A stretch of 64,000 nucleotides of DNA, taken from NCBI RefSeq assembly GCF_003667705.1, contig NZ_CP033019.1:1550001-1614000 (forward strand), given 5' to 3'. This document shows positions 18,674 to 28,100 of the stretch, in pieces. The translations under genes and the position numbers were made by a program. The DNA is from Janthinobacterium agaricidamnosum. Lineage in GTDB: Bacteria; Pseudomonadota; Gammaproteobacteria; Burkholderiales; Burkholderiaceae_D. Under the pieces are notes generated by a model. The model saw only the letters and a program-made list of their open reading frames with translations. It made no database searches and was not told the DNA's origin. The number at the start of each line of letters is the position of its first letter. The first letter of the stretch is position 1.

Positions 18674-19438
18674 ATGAATCTGCCCGAAATCAACACGTCT
18701 CTTTTCAAACGCCTGCGATTTATTCTTGTCGAAACTAGTCGCTCTGGCAACATTGGCGCCGTCGCGCGCGCCATGAAAACGATGGGTTTTTCCGATCTGG
18801 TGCTGGTCAACCCCCGCTTTCCCGATGCCTTGACGGATGCGGAAGCGGTGGCCTTCGCCAGCGGCGCGCAGGATATTTTGTCCGGCGCGCGCATCGTCGG
18901 CTCGATCGCCGAGGCGCTCGAAGGCTGCAATTACGCGGCGGCCGTGTCGGCCCGACTGCGCGAATTCTCGCCGCCCGTCACGGCCCCGCGCGCCATCGCG
19001 GCCCAGCTGGCGGCCAGCGAAGACTTGCACGCGGCCGTCATCTTCGGCAACGAGCGCTTTGGCTTGCCCAACGAGATCGTCGAGCAGTGCAATGTGCTGA
19101 TCAACATTCCCGCCAATCCCGAGTATTCCTCGCTGAACCTGTCGCAGGCGGCGCAGGTCGTCGCCTATGAATGCCGCGTGGCGGCGCTCGGCGATGCTCA
19201 GGCGGCCAGCCCCGTCGGCTTCCATGGCGACGCGGCCAGCCTGGCGCAGGTCGACGGCATGTATGCGCACCTGGAGCAGGCGCTGGTCGCCATCGACTTC
19301 CTCGACGCCGACAACCCGAAAAAACTGATGCCGCGCTTAAAACGTCTGTTTTCGCGCACGGGGCTGGAAACGGAAGAAGTCAATATCCTGCGCGGCATCG
19401 CGCGGCATATCCTGGCGGTCGCCAAAAAAGGCCCATGA
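18674..19438 (+). CDS. trmJ: tRNA (cytidine/uridine-2'-O-)-methyltransferase TrmJ
   Basis: The 254-residue SPOUT methyltransferase matches TrmJ, which methylates ribose at position 32 of tRNAs with SAM. Motifs are FILVETSRSGNIGAVARAMKTMG at the N-terminus (motif 1), AAVIFGNERFGLPNEI (motif 2), and NPEYSSLNLSQAAQVVAYE (motif 3, trefoil knot). The length is normal. Its stop overlaps the start of a LysR gene as ATGA, so the two are probably co-translated although functionally unrelated. Confidence 0.95.
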   Translation: MNLPEINTSLFKRLRFILVETSRSGNIGAVARAMKTMGFSDLVLVNPRFPDALTDAEAVAFASGAQDILSGARIVGSIAEALEGCNYAAAVSARLREFSPPVTAPRAIAAQLAASEDLHAAVIFGNERFGLPNEIVEQCNVLINIPANPEYSSLNLSQAAQVVAYECRVAALGDAQAASPVGFHGDAASLAQVDGMYAHLEQALVAIDFLDADNPKKLMPRLKRLFSRTGLETEEVNILRGIARHILAVAKKGP

Positions 19439-20337
19439 TCGAGACGCGGCTGCTGCGCCAGTTCATCGCCGTCGCCGAGGAACTCAATTTTCGGCGCGCG
19501 GCCGAACGGCTGCACATGGCGCAGCCGCCGTTGTCGCAGGCGATCCTGCGGCTGGAAGAGGCGCTGGGCTACCCCGTATTCGAGCGCACCAACCGCAAGG
19601 TCAGCCTGACGCCGGCAGGGGATGCTTTCCTGGCCACAGCGCGCCAGGTGCTGGCCAGCCTGGAAGAGGGCGTGGCCGCCACGCGCCGCGTGGCGCAGGG
19701 CATCGAAGGCTACTTGCGCCTCAGTTTCATCCACATTACGCCGTACGCCCACGTGCTGGACGCCTTGCGCGCCTTCCGCGCCGCTTCGCCCGCCGTGCAA
19801 TTCACCTTGCGCGAAGCGTCGACGCAGCAGCAGGTCGAGTGGCTGGAACGGGGCGAGGTCGATATCGCCGTGCTGCGCGCGCCCGGCCGCAGCACGCCCG
19901 GCCTGCGCTTCGAGCGCCTGTCCGGCGAAGATATCGTGATCGCGCTGCCGTTGCATCACTGTTGCGCGGGCCAGGCGCGCGTGGACCTGGCGGACCTGGC
20001 CAGGGACGATTTCGTCGCCTCGCCGCGCGAGCTGGGCCAGGGTTTCCACGACCAGCTGGCCAGCCTGTGCCTGCATGCGGGTTTCGTGCCGCGCGTGGTG
20101 CAGCAGGCGCGCCGATTGCAAACGGTGCTGGGACTGGTGGCGGCCGGCTTCGGCGTGGCCCTGCTGCCAGCCAGCCTGGCGGCGTCCAAGCCTGCCGGCG
20201 TCGTCATGCTGCCGCTGGCAAGCAGCGCGCCCGTGCCGCTGCGCCAGCTCGACCTGTACATGGCGTGGGACCCGCAGCGCACGTCCGCCGTGCGCGAGCG
20301 GCTGCTGGCGCAGCTGCGGCTGTTCGCTGCTCAATAA
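19435..20337 (+). CDS. LysR-family transcriptional regulator
   Basis: The 300-residue regulator has an N-terminal winged helix (LRQFIAVAEELNFRRAAERL, AQPPLSQAILRLEEALGYPVFERTNRKVSLTPAG) and a periplasmic-binding-like effector domain. ATG 19435 overlaps the trmJ stop; the frame is open further upstream only as a trmJ shadow. An MFS exporter follows after 90 bases in the same direction and is its likely target. The effector is unknown. Confidence 0.92.
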   Translation: MIETRLLRQFIAVAEELNFRRAAERLHMAQPPLSQAILRLEEALGYPVFERTNRKVSLTPAGDAFLATARQVLASLEEGVAATRRVAQGIEGYLRLSFIHITPYAHVLDALRAFRAASPAVQFTLREASTQQQVEWLERGEVDIAVLRAPGRSTPGLRFERLSGEDIVIALPLHHCCAGQARVDLADLARDDFVASPRELGQGFHDQLASLCLHAGFVPRVVQQARRLQTVLGLVAAGFGVALLPASLAASKPAGVVMLPLASSAPVPLRQLDLYMAWDPQRTSAVRERLLAQLRLFAAQ

Positions 20338-20427
20338 GACTTTGAGCGTCTCGTTTCAAGATAAATAAGATATTTTACAGATGGTGGTGCAGGGGCCAGC
20401 ATGGCGTTTTTGATTGTCAGGAATGCC

Positions 20428-21621
20428 ATGTCCAACGTTACGCCGCGCCGCCGCGCGCTACCTTCCTCCATTTATTGGCTGTCCTTGTGCAGCTTCGCCT
20501 TCGGCTTGTCTGAATTCATCGCCGCCGGCCTGTTGACCCCCATGGCGCGCGACTTGCACGCGAGCGTGGCGGCGGCCGGCGGCGCCATTGCCGCGTATGC
20601 GCTGGGAGCGGCCATCGGCGCGCCCGTCCTGACGGCCCTGCTGGCGCGCCGGCCCGTGCGCCAGGTGCTGGTGGCCACCATGCTCGTGCTGGCGGCCGGC
20701 AGCATGGCCATGGCGGCCGCGCCGGCGCTGGGTGCGCTGCTCGGTGTGCGCTTTGCCGTCGGCCTCGCGCATGGCGTGTTCATGGCCGTCGCCTCGCATG
20801 CGGCCACCAGCCTGGTCGACCCGTCCCGTGCGGGACGGGCGCTGTCCATCGTCTGGCTGGGCCTGACCCTGGCGCTGGCGGGCGGCGTGCCGCTGGGGAC
20901 GTGGCTGGGCACCGTCTCGTCGTGGCGCTGGGTCTTTTTCACCATCGGCGTGCTGGCCCTGTGCGGCGGCGCCGGCTTGCGCTGCGCCATGCCCGACGTG
21001 CGCCAGCCGCTTGCTGCCACGCCGGCCCTGGCCAGCCTGCGCGCCATCCTGCAGCCGCCCCTGCTGCTGGCGGCCGGCGTGGCGGCGCTGGTCAGCATGG
21101 CCACCTTCAGCTTTTTCACGTATGTCTCGCCGTTCCTGCTGCAGCTGGGCGGGCTCGACGCTGGCTGGCTCAGCGCCGCCATGCTGTGCTTTGGCGCGTG
21201 CGCCATCGGCGGCAACCTGCTGGGCGGCTGGTGCGCGGACCGCCCCCACGCCCTGCGCTTCACCGTGCTGGCCCTGGCCGCACTGGCGCTCAACCTGCTG
21301 GGGTTTTATGCGCTGCGCACGCATCCCCTGGCCATGCTGGCCCTGTGCGGCACCCTGGGCTTGCTGTTCTTTGCCCTCGTCACCCTGTCGACCATGCGGC
21401 TGCTGCGCCTGGCGCAGCAGCATTGCCCGGGCAGCGATGCGGTGGCGGCGGGCCTGAATATCGCCGCCTTCAATGCGGGCACGGCTGCTGGCGGGGCGCT
21501 GGGCGGTGTGCTGATCGTCGCCTTCGGCTTGCCAGGCATCGCCGTCGGCGGCGCGCTGGCGGCGCTGCTGGCCATGCTGCCGCTGTGGTTACAGTCGCGC
21601 AAACTAGACGGCTCGCTCTAG
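20428..21621 (+). CDS. MFS transporter, DHA1-type exporter
   Basis: The 397-residue protein has 12 predicted membrane segments and the AraJ/sugar-efflux-like N-terminus (SLCSFAFGLSEFIAAGLLTPMARDL). It should be a proton-driven exporter of a small molecule. Two starts are plausible: ATG 20401 with AGGGG, and ATG 20428 with AGGA. I chose the second because it matches the polar N-terminus expected before helix 1. It follows a LysR gene that probably regulates it. Confidence 0.85.
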   Translation: MSNVTPRRRALPSSIYWLSLCSFAFGLSEFIAAGLLTPMARDLHASVAAAGGAIAAYALGAAIGAPVLTALLARRPVRQVLVATMLVLAAGSMAMAAAPALGALLGVRFAVGLAHGVFMAVASHAATSLVDPSRAGRALSIVWLGLTLALAGGVPLGTWLGTVSSWRWVFFTIGVLALCGGAGLRCAMPDVRQPLAATPALASLRAILQPPLLLAAGVAALVSMATFSFFTYVSPFLLQLGGLDAGWLSAAMLCFGACAIGGNLLGGWCADRPHALRFTVLALAALALNLLGFYALRTHPLAMLALCGTLGLLFFALVTLSTMRLLRLAQQHCPGSDAVAAGLNIAAFNAGTAAGGALGGVLIVAFGLPGIAVGGALAALLAMLPLWLQSRKLDGSL

Positions 21622-21693
21622 TTTTTGCGCGCGGAAGCGCACTTCCTTTGGCGTACACTGGCCTGCAAAAGGCGGTACAAAACAAGGGGAGAC

Positions 21694-22221
21694 ATGGGAA
21701 TGCGACGCAGATCGTTCTTGAAACTGGGCGTGTTGGGCGCCTGTGCGCTGGCCGCCGGCGGCGGCGCCTACCGCCTGGTGCGCGGGCCGGCGCCTCCTGG
21801 CCGTTTCGTGCTCGACGGCGAAGCGCGCGCGGCGCTGGCGGCCATCGTGCCGGCCATGCTGGGCAGCGCGCTGCCGCGGGAAGCCCCCGCGCGGGCCGCG
21901 GCGCTCGATGGCGCCATCGCCGGCGTGGACACGGCCATCCATGGCTTGCCCTTGGCGGCGCAGCAGGAAGTGCAGGATTTGTTTGGCTTGCTGGCGCTGG
22001 CGCCCGCGCGGCGCTTCGTCGCCGGCGTAAAAGATGGCTGGCACGCAGCCGATCCGGCCCAGGTGGCCGCCTTTCTGCAGGCGTGGCGCACGCACCGCCT
22101 GGCCACCCTGCAGACGGCCTATCTGGCCCTGCATGACCTGATCCTCGGCGCCTGGTACGCCGATGCCGCCCACTGGGCCGCCATCGGCTATCCGGGGCCG
22201 CTGCCCGAACTGAGCGCATAA
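21694..22221 (+). CDS. Tat-exported small subunit, gluconate 2-dehydrogenase subunit 3-like
   Basis: The 175-residue protein begins with a twin-arginine signal (RRRSFLKLGVLGACALAAGG) and continues with a helical domain as in the gamma subunit of FAD-dependent sugar dehydrogenases. That subunit acts as a chaperone and hitch-hikes its flavin partner through Tat. ATG 21694 is preceded by AAGGGGA. The GMC oxidoreductase, which has no signal peptide, starts 8 bases downstream. This supports co-export of the pair. Confidence 0.82.
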   Translation: MGMRRRSFLKLGVLGACALAAGGGAYRLVRGPAPPGRFVLDGEARAALAAIVPAMLGSALPREAPARAAALDGAIAGVDTAIHGLPLAAQQEVQDLFGLLALAPARRFVAGVKDGWHAADPAQVAAFLQAWRTHRLATLQTAYLALHDLILGAWYADAAHWAAIGYPGPLPELSA

Positions 22222-22228
22222 GGCATCC

Positions 22229-23863
22229 ATGAGCACATCCCCCATTCCTGATCCCATCGCCGCCGGCATTGCTGCAGGCTGGAACGTCACCGACGCCAGC
22301 ACCCTGGGCACCGACCGTACCTTCGAGGCGGACGTCGTCGTCATCGGCAGCGGCGCCGGCGGCGGCGTGACGGCGGAAATCCTCGCGCTGGCCGGCTTGA
22401 AAGTCTTGATCGTCGAAGAGGGCGGCTTAAAGTCCTCGAAGGACTTCAAGATGCGCGAAGCGCAGGCCTATCCCGCGCTGTACCAGGAATCGGCCGCGCG
22501 CAAAACGCGCGACAAGGCCATCAATATCCTGCAGGGGCGCACGGTGGGCGGCTCGACCACCGTCAACTGGACTTCGAGTTTTCGAACGCCGCCCGGCACC
22601 CTCGAATACTGGCGCCGGCATTTCGGCTTGAGTGCCTACTCGGTGGATGCCATGGCGCCGTGGTTTGCCATGATGGAGAAGCGCCTGCACGTGAGCGACT
22701 GGGCCGCGCCGCCCAATGAAAACAACGACTTATTGCGCCGTGGCGCCATGGCGCTGGGCATCCCCACGGCCGCCATCCGGCGCAACGTGAACGGCTGCTG
22801 GAACCTCGGCTACTGCGGCATGGGCTGCCCGACCAACGCCAAGCAATCGATGCTGGTGACGACGATTCCGTCGGCGCTGGCGCTGGGCGCGGGGTTGCTC
22901 GTGCATGCGCGCGCCGAGCGCTTCAGCTTCCAGGGCGAGCGTATCGACAGCCTGCAAGTCAGCGGGCTGGACGCGGCCGGGCAGGCGCCCACGGGCGTGC
23001 GCCTCACCTTGCGCGCGAAACATTTTGTGCTGGCCGGCGGCGCCATCAATTCGCCGGCCCTGCTGCTGCGCTCGCAGGCGCCCGACCCGCACGGCCTGCT
23101 GGGCCAGCGCACCTTCTTGCATCCGACCGTGGTGTCGGCGGGCTTGTTCACGCAGCGCGTCGACGCCTATGCGGGGGCGCCGCAGACGATTTATTCCGAC
23201 CATTTCCTGCACACGGCGCCCATCGACGGCCCCATCGGCTACAAGCTCGAAGCGCCGCCTTTGCACCCGCTGCTGATGGCCACCACCATGGGCGGCTTCG
23301 GCGACGAGCATGCGCGCACCATGCGCGACTTCCCCCATGCACACGCCTTGCTGGCGCTGCTGCGCGACGGCTTTCACCATGAGGCGGTCGGCGGCAGCGT
23401 CTCCATCGACAGCTTCGGCGCGCCCGTGCTCGACTATCCGCTCACGCCGTTCATCTGGGATGGCGTGCGGCGCGCGCTGCTGTCGATGGCGGAAATCCAG
23501 TTCGCCGCCGGCGCCAGGAGCGTGTATCCCGTGCACGAGATGGCCAGCCACTACACGAGCTGGACGCAGGCGAAGCGGGCCATCGGCGATTTGCCGATGC
23601 AGGCGCTGCTGGCGCGCGTGGTATCGGCCCACGTGATGGGCGGCTGCGCCATGTCGGACGATGCGCGCCTGGGCGTGACGGGCGCCGACGGCCGCTACCA
23701 CGGCGTGCGCAACCTGTCCGTGCACGACGGCTCGCTGTTTCCCACGTCGATAGGCGCCAATCCGCAACTGACGATCTATGCGCTGGCCGCGCGCCTGGCC
23801 AGCGGGCTGGCGCAGCAATTAACGGGCAAGCCGGCGCCAGTTCCTCTTGCAGGCGCTGCATGA
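22229..23863 (+). CDS. GMC-family FAD oxidoreductase (dehydrogenase alpha subunit)
   Basis: The 544-residue flavoprotein has an N-terminal Rossmann motif DVVVIGSGAGGGVTAE (about 35-50), the GMC loop GRTVGGSTTVNW, and the C-terminal active site with HVMGGCAMSDD (His near 467) and GANPQLTIYALA (Asn near 512). It oxidises an alcohol or sugar hydroxyl and passes electrons on. It lacks a signal peptide and probably relies on the Tat-bearing subunit encoded just upstream. Unlike known alpha-beta-gamma complexes, no cytochrome c gene follows; a lipase gene overlaps its stop (ATGA). Confidence 0.9.
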   Translation: MSTSPIPDPIAAGIAAGWNVTDASTLGTDRTFEADVVVIGSGAGGGVTAEILALAGLKVLIVEEGGLKSSKDFKMREAQAYPALYQESAARKTRDKAINILQGRTVGGSTTVNWTSSFRTPPGTLEYWRRHFGLSAYSVDAMAPWFAMMEKRLHVSDWAAPPNENNDLLRRGAMALGIPTAAIRRNVNGCWNLGYCGMGCPTNAKQSMLVTTIPSALALGAGLLVHARAERFSFQGERIDSLQVSGLDAAGQAPTGVRLTLRAKHFVLAGGAINSPALLLRSQAPDPHGLLGQRTFLHPTVVSAGLFTQRVDAYAGAPQTIYSDHFLHTAPIDGPIGYKLEAPPLHPLLMATTMGGFGDEHARTMRDFPHAHALLALLRDGFHHEAVGGSVSIDSFGAPVLDYPLTPFIWDGVRRALLSMAEIQFAAGARSVYPVHEMASHYTSWTQAKRAIGDLPMQALLARVVSAHVMGGCAMSDDARLGVTGADGRYHGVRNLSVHDGSLFPTSIGANPQLTIYALAARLASGLAQQLTGKPAPVPLAGAA

Positions 23864-24816
23864 TCGCGCGCATCCTCAAGTGGCTGATGCTGCTGCAGGT
23901 GCTGGCCGTGCTGGGGTTGGCGTACCTGGCCATGCACGCGTGGGGCGTCGCCTCGCCCGCCAAGGCCCTGCTGCTGGCGGGCGCCATGCTGCTGGCCGTG
24001 CGCGCGCTGATCGTGGCGCGCAATTTCTGGCAGAGCCGGCGCCTGGGCAGCCCCGTACCAGAGCAATATCAGTTGGGTGCCGGGGGCGTCGCGCGCCTGT
24101 TTTTCGGCGAGCTGCGCGCCACCCTGCGGTCCTCGTCGTGGGACATGCTGCGTCCGCGCCTGCATGCGGCCGACAACGTCGCTGGCCAGGGTCTGCCGGT
24201 GCTGCTGGTGCACGGCTATGTGTGCAACCGCGGCTACTGGACGCAGCTGAGCCGGCAGCTGGCGCGCGCCGGCATCGCGCACGACGGCGTCGACCTGGAG
24301 CCGATAGGCGCCGACATCGAAGACTTCGTGCCGCAGGTCGAGCAAGCGATCGAGGTGTTGTGCGCGCGCACGGGCAGCGACCGCGTCATCATCGTCGCCC
24401 ACAGCATGGGCGGCCTGGTGGCGCGCGCCTGGCTGCGCCGCCATGGCGCGGCCCGCGTGGCGCGCATCATCACCATCGGCACGCCGCACCACGGCACGGC
24501 GCTGGCCAACCTGGCGGCGGGGACGAATGCGCGGCAGATGAGCCGCATCGACGATGCGCCCAGCGGCTGGCTGGCGCAGCTGGCCGCCAGCGAGACGCCG
24601 GAGACGCGCGCGCTGATCACGTCGATGTATTCGCATCACGACAATATCGTCGCGCCGCAAGCGTCCGCGCAGTTGCCGGGCGCGCGCAATCTCGCCTTTG
24701 GCGGCATCGGCCACGTGGCGCTGGCCAGCGACGCGCGCGTGCTGCGCCGGCTGCTGGCAGAAATCACTATCAAGAACGAAGTCGCCCAGCCCCCTTCGGC
24801 CCCCCATTTCGCCTGA
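23860..24816 (+). CDS. alpha/beta-hydrolase, lipase-like
   Basis: The 318-residue protein begins with two membrane segments (about 1-50) and then an alpha/beta-hydrolase domain. It has the oxyanion strand VLLVHGYVCNRGYWTQL, nucleophile elbow VAHSMGGLVARAW (Ser near 182), TIGTPHHGTALANLA, and a likely catalytic His in GGIGHVALASD. It resembles bacterial triacylglycerol lipases tethered to the membrane. It overlaps the GMC gene by ATGA and so belongs to the same transcript; a functional link to the oxidoreductase is possible but unproven. Confidence 0.82.
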   Translation: MIARILKWLMLLQVLAVLGLAYLAMHAWGVASPAKALLLAGAMLLAVRALIVARNFWQSRRLGSPVPEQYQLGAGGVARLFFGELRATLRSSSWDMLRPRLHAADNVAGQGLPVLLVHGYVCNRGYWTQLSRQLARAGIAHDGVDLEPIGADIEDFVPQVEQAIEVLCARTGSDRVIIVAHSMGGLVARAWLRRHGAARVARIITIGTPHHGTALANLAAGTNARQMSRIDDAPSGWLAQLAASETPETRALITSMYSHHDNIVAPQASAQLPGARNLAFGGIGHVALASDARVLRRLLAEITIKNEVAQPPSAPHFA

Positions 24817-25118
24817 GTCCTGTTGTGTTTTGTCTGCATGGCAAGACTGTCTGTTTTGACTCTGCTGTTGCCCCTGTTTAACAACGCAAGGGGCAGATAA
24901 TGCTGTTTTCCACTGGCGTACTGTATTAAGCTAGCATCGGAAGACAGGCGGTGGAAATTTGTTCTTGAGGCCGCTTGCCCCGTTCCGCAGCCTGATGACG
25001 GCCACCTATTTCTCTGGATATATGGCAAGATGTTGTAGGATTGTTATGTAGGCCGCGCAAGCGGAAAGTTGAACGCAGGCAGAAAATGAGTCCATGCAGT
25101 TTTTATTGGGGGCGCTAA
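24817..25118. other. 302-base gap before the GGDEF/EAL gene
   Basis: No gene is supported here. One hairpin (TGCCCCT at 24869-24875 with AGGGGCA at 24889-24895, 13-base loop) has no T-run, so it is at best a weak terminator for the lipase operon. The right half holds GGGGG at about 25107-25111, the ribosome binding site that decides the TTG start at 25119. Confidence 0.4.
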
Positions 25119-28100
25119 TTGTCCGCACGTATACTGATTATCGAAGATAACGCCACCAATATGGAATTGATGGTGTACTTGCTGCGTGCCTTCGGGTACA
25201 CGCCGCTGGCCGCCTATGACGGTGAAGAGGGCGTGCGCATGGCGCGCAGCGAATTGCCCGACCTGATCATTTGCGACGTGCATTTGCCCAAGCTCGATGG
25301 CTATGGCGTGGTGGCGGAGCTGAAGAAAGACCCGCTGCTGCGCAAGATTCCTGCCTTGGCCGTGACGGCGCTGGCCATGGTGGGCGACCGCGAACGCCTG
25401 CTCGAAGCGGGCTTCAATGGCTACATCGGCAAGCCCATCGAACCCGACCTGTTCGTGGCGGAGCTGGAGTCTTTTTTACCCGGGGCGCCGTCGACGCCAG
25501 TTAAAAACGACATAGCCACCATCCTGATCGTCGATGATCATGTGCTGAACCGCGAATTCCTCACCGCTCTGCTGGGCTACGGCGGCCACCGCCTGCTGGA
25601 GGCGGCCAATGGCGCCGACGCGCTGGAAATCCTGCGCACCGAGCGGCCGGACCTGATCATCTCCGACATCCTCATGCCGAACATGGACGGCTACGAATTC
25701 GTCACGCGCGTGCACGCCGATCCCGCGCTGACCGACGTGCCCATCATCTTTTATACGGCCACCTACCGCGAGCAGGAAGCGATCCTGCTGGCGCAGGCAT
25801 GCGGCGTGCGCTGGGTGCTGCCCAAGCCGTCCGATCCCGAGGTTATCGTGCGCACCGTCAACGAGGCGCTGGGGCTGATGCCGGCGGCGGCCCAGATGGC
25901 GGCGGGGCCGGGCGCGGGCGGCGGGGCGGCGCTTCCCGTCACGGGCAAGCTGGCCGGCATCGAGCATCAGGTCAGCGGCTACCTCGACGAACTCGAATCG
26001 AGCAGCCAGCAGATTTCGCAGCTGGCCAGCCAGCGCGAGGGCCAGGCCGCGCTTCCCGAAGACCTGGGCGTCATGACGGAGCGCCTGTCGCGTTCGCTGT
26101 CGAGCCTGCAGGCGGTGAGCCTGCGCCTGACGGCCCTGATCGAACTCGGCATCGAGCTGGGCGCCGAACGCGATCCGCGCGCCCTGATCGAGGCGGGCTG
26201 CAAGGTGGCGCAGAATATCTGCGTCTCCAAGTACGCCTGCATCGGCGTGCTGGAAGAGGGCGCCGAAAAGCTCAGCTATTTTTCCTCGTGCGGCGCCGAG
26301 AAAAACCTCGAGCGCATCGCCAGCGCGCCGCGCACGGGCATTTTGAACCGCTTGCTGGAACAGCGCCAGCCCTACCGGGTCAATGGCTTGAAGGGCGACC
26401 CCGGCGCGCTCGGCTTGCCCGACACGCACCCGCCCGTGCATTCCTTCCTGGGCGTGGCCATCGCTTCGCGCGAACGCAGCCACGGCTGGCTGTACCTGGT
26501 CGACAAGCTGGGGGCGAATGAATTTTCCGAAGTCGACGAGCGCGTCGCCGCGACGGTGGCGGCGCAGATCGCCGTCGCCTACGACAACCTGCTGCTGTAC
26601 GACGAGATCAAGCGCCATCACGAGCAGCTGACCCTGGACATGGCGGCGCGCATCCGCCTCGATGAAGACTTGCGCCGCTTCCGCCTGGCGATGGATGCCA
26701 CGGCCGACGCGATTTTCCTCGTCGACCGCGCCGGCATGTGCTTCGTCGACGTCAACCAGACGGCTTGCCGCATGCTCGGTTTCGAGCGCGAGGATTTCCT
26801 GCGCGTGGGGCCGGGCCGCGCGCACGAGGGCGAATCCCAGCTCGAAGAGCTGTACAACAAGCTGCTGGCCGGCGACCAGGGCGGCCCCATGACGGAATTG
26901 CAGCTGCAGCGCAAGGACGGCTCGCCGCTGTCGGTGGAAGTGCAGCGGCGCACCCTGCGCTCGGGGCAGAGCTGGATCCTGGTGGCCGTGGCGCGCGACA
27001 TCACCGAGCGCAAGGATGCCGAGCAGCGTTTGATGAAGCTGGCCCATTTCGATACCTTGACGGGTTTGCCGAACCGCAGCCAGTTTTATGCTTCGCTGAC
27101 CCATTCGCTGTCCCAGGCGGCCGAACACCAGTGGGCCGTGGCCGTGCTGTTCATGGATGTCGACCGCTTCAAGAATATCAACGATACCCTGGGCCACACC
27201 ATCGGCGACGACCTGCTGCGGCAGTTTTCCAGCCGCCTCGTCGATTGCCTGCGCGTGCGCGACACCATCGGCCGCTTTGGCGGCGATGAATTTGCCACCA
27301 TCCTGGTGCTGCCTGAAGGCGCACAGCATGCCGTGGGCGTGGTCGACAAGATCCGCGAGGCGATGCGCAAGCCCTTCGACTTGCAGGGCCACGAGGTGAC
27401 GGTGACGGTCAGCATCGGCATTTCCGTGTTCCCCGAGGATGCGGTCGATGCGGACACTCTGATTCAATACGCCGACACGGCCATGTACCGCGCCAAGGAA
27501 GCGGGGCGCGACGCCTTTCGCTTCTTCACGGCGGAAATGAATGCGCAATCGATGGCGCGGCTGGACATGGAAAATGCCTTGCGGCGCGCCATCGACAACG
27601 AGGAATTCGTGCTGTTCTTCCAGCCCAAGGTGAATATCATCTCGGGGCGCATCAGCGGCGCCGAAGCGCTGATCCGCTGGCGCCGTCCGGGCCACGGCAT
27701 GGTCTCGCCGGCCCTGTTCATCCCCCTGCTGGAAGAAACGGGCCTCATCGTACGCGTCGGTAACTGGGTGCTCGACGAGGCCTGCAAGAAGATCAGCGAG
27801 TGGGGCGCCAGCAGCATCGGCCCCGTGCACCTGTCGGTGAACGTGTCGGGCATCCAGTTCTTCGTCGGGGGCCTGGAAGAGGAGGTGCTCAAGGCCATCC
27901 GCAAGTACGATATCGCGCCCGACCTGCTGGAACTGGAGCTGACGGAAAGCTCGCTGATGTCGAACGCCGAGGAGACCATCTCCGTGCTGCGCAACCTGAA
28001 GGCGCTGGGCATCCAGATTTCCATCGACGATTTCGGCACCGGCTATTCCAGCCTGGCCTACCTGAAGCGCTTCCCCATCGACAAGCTGAAGATCGACATC

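Noticed and set aside
24869..24895. Hairpin after the lipase gene as a terminator
   Set aside because: Seven-base arms with a 13-base loop and no T-run; not enough for an intrinsic terminator.
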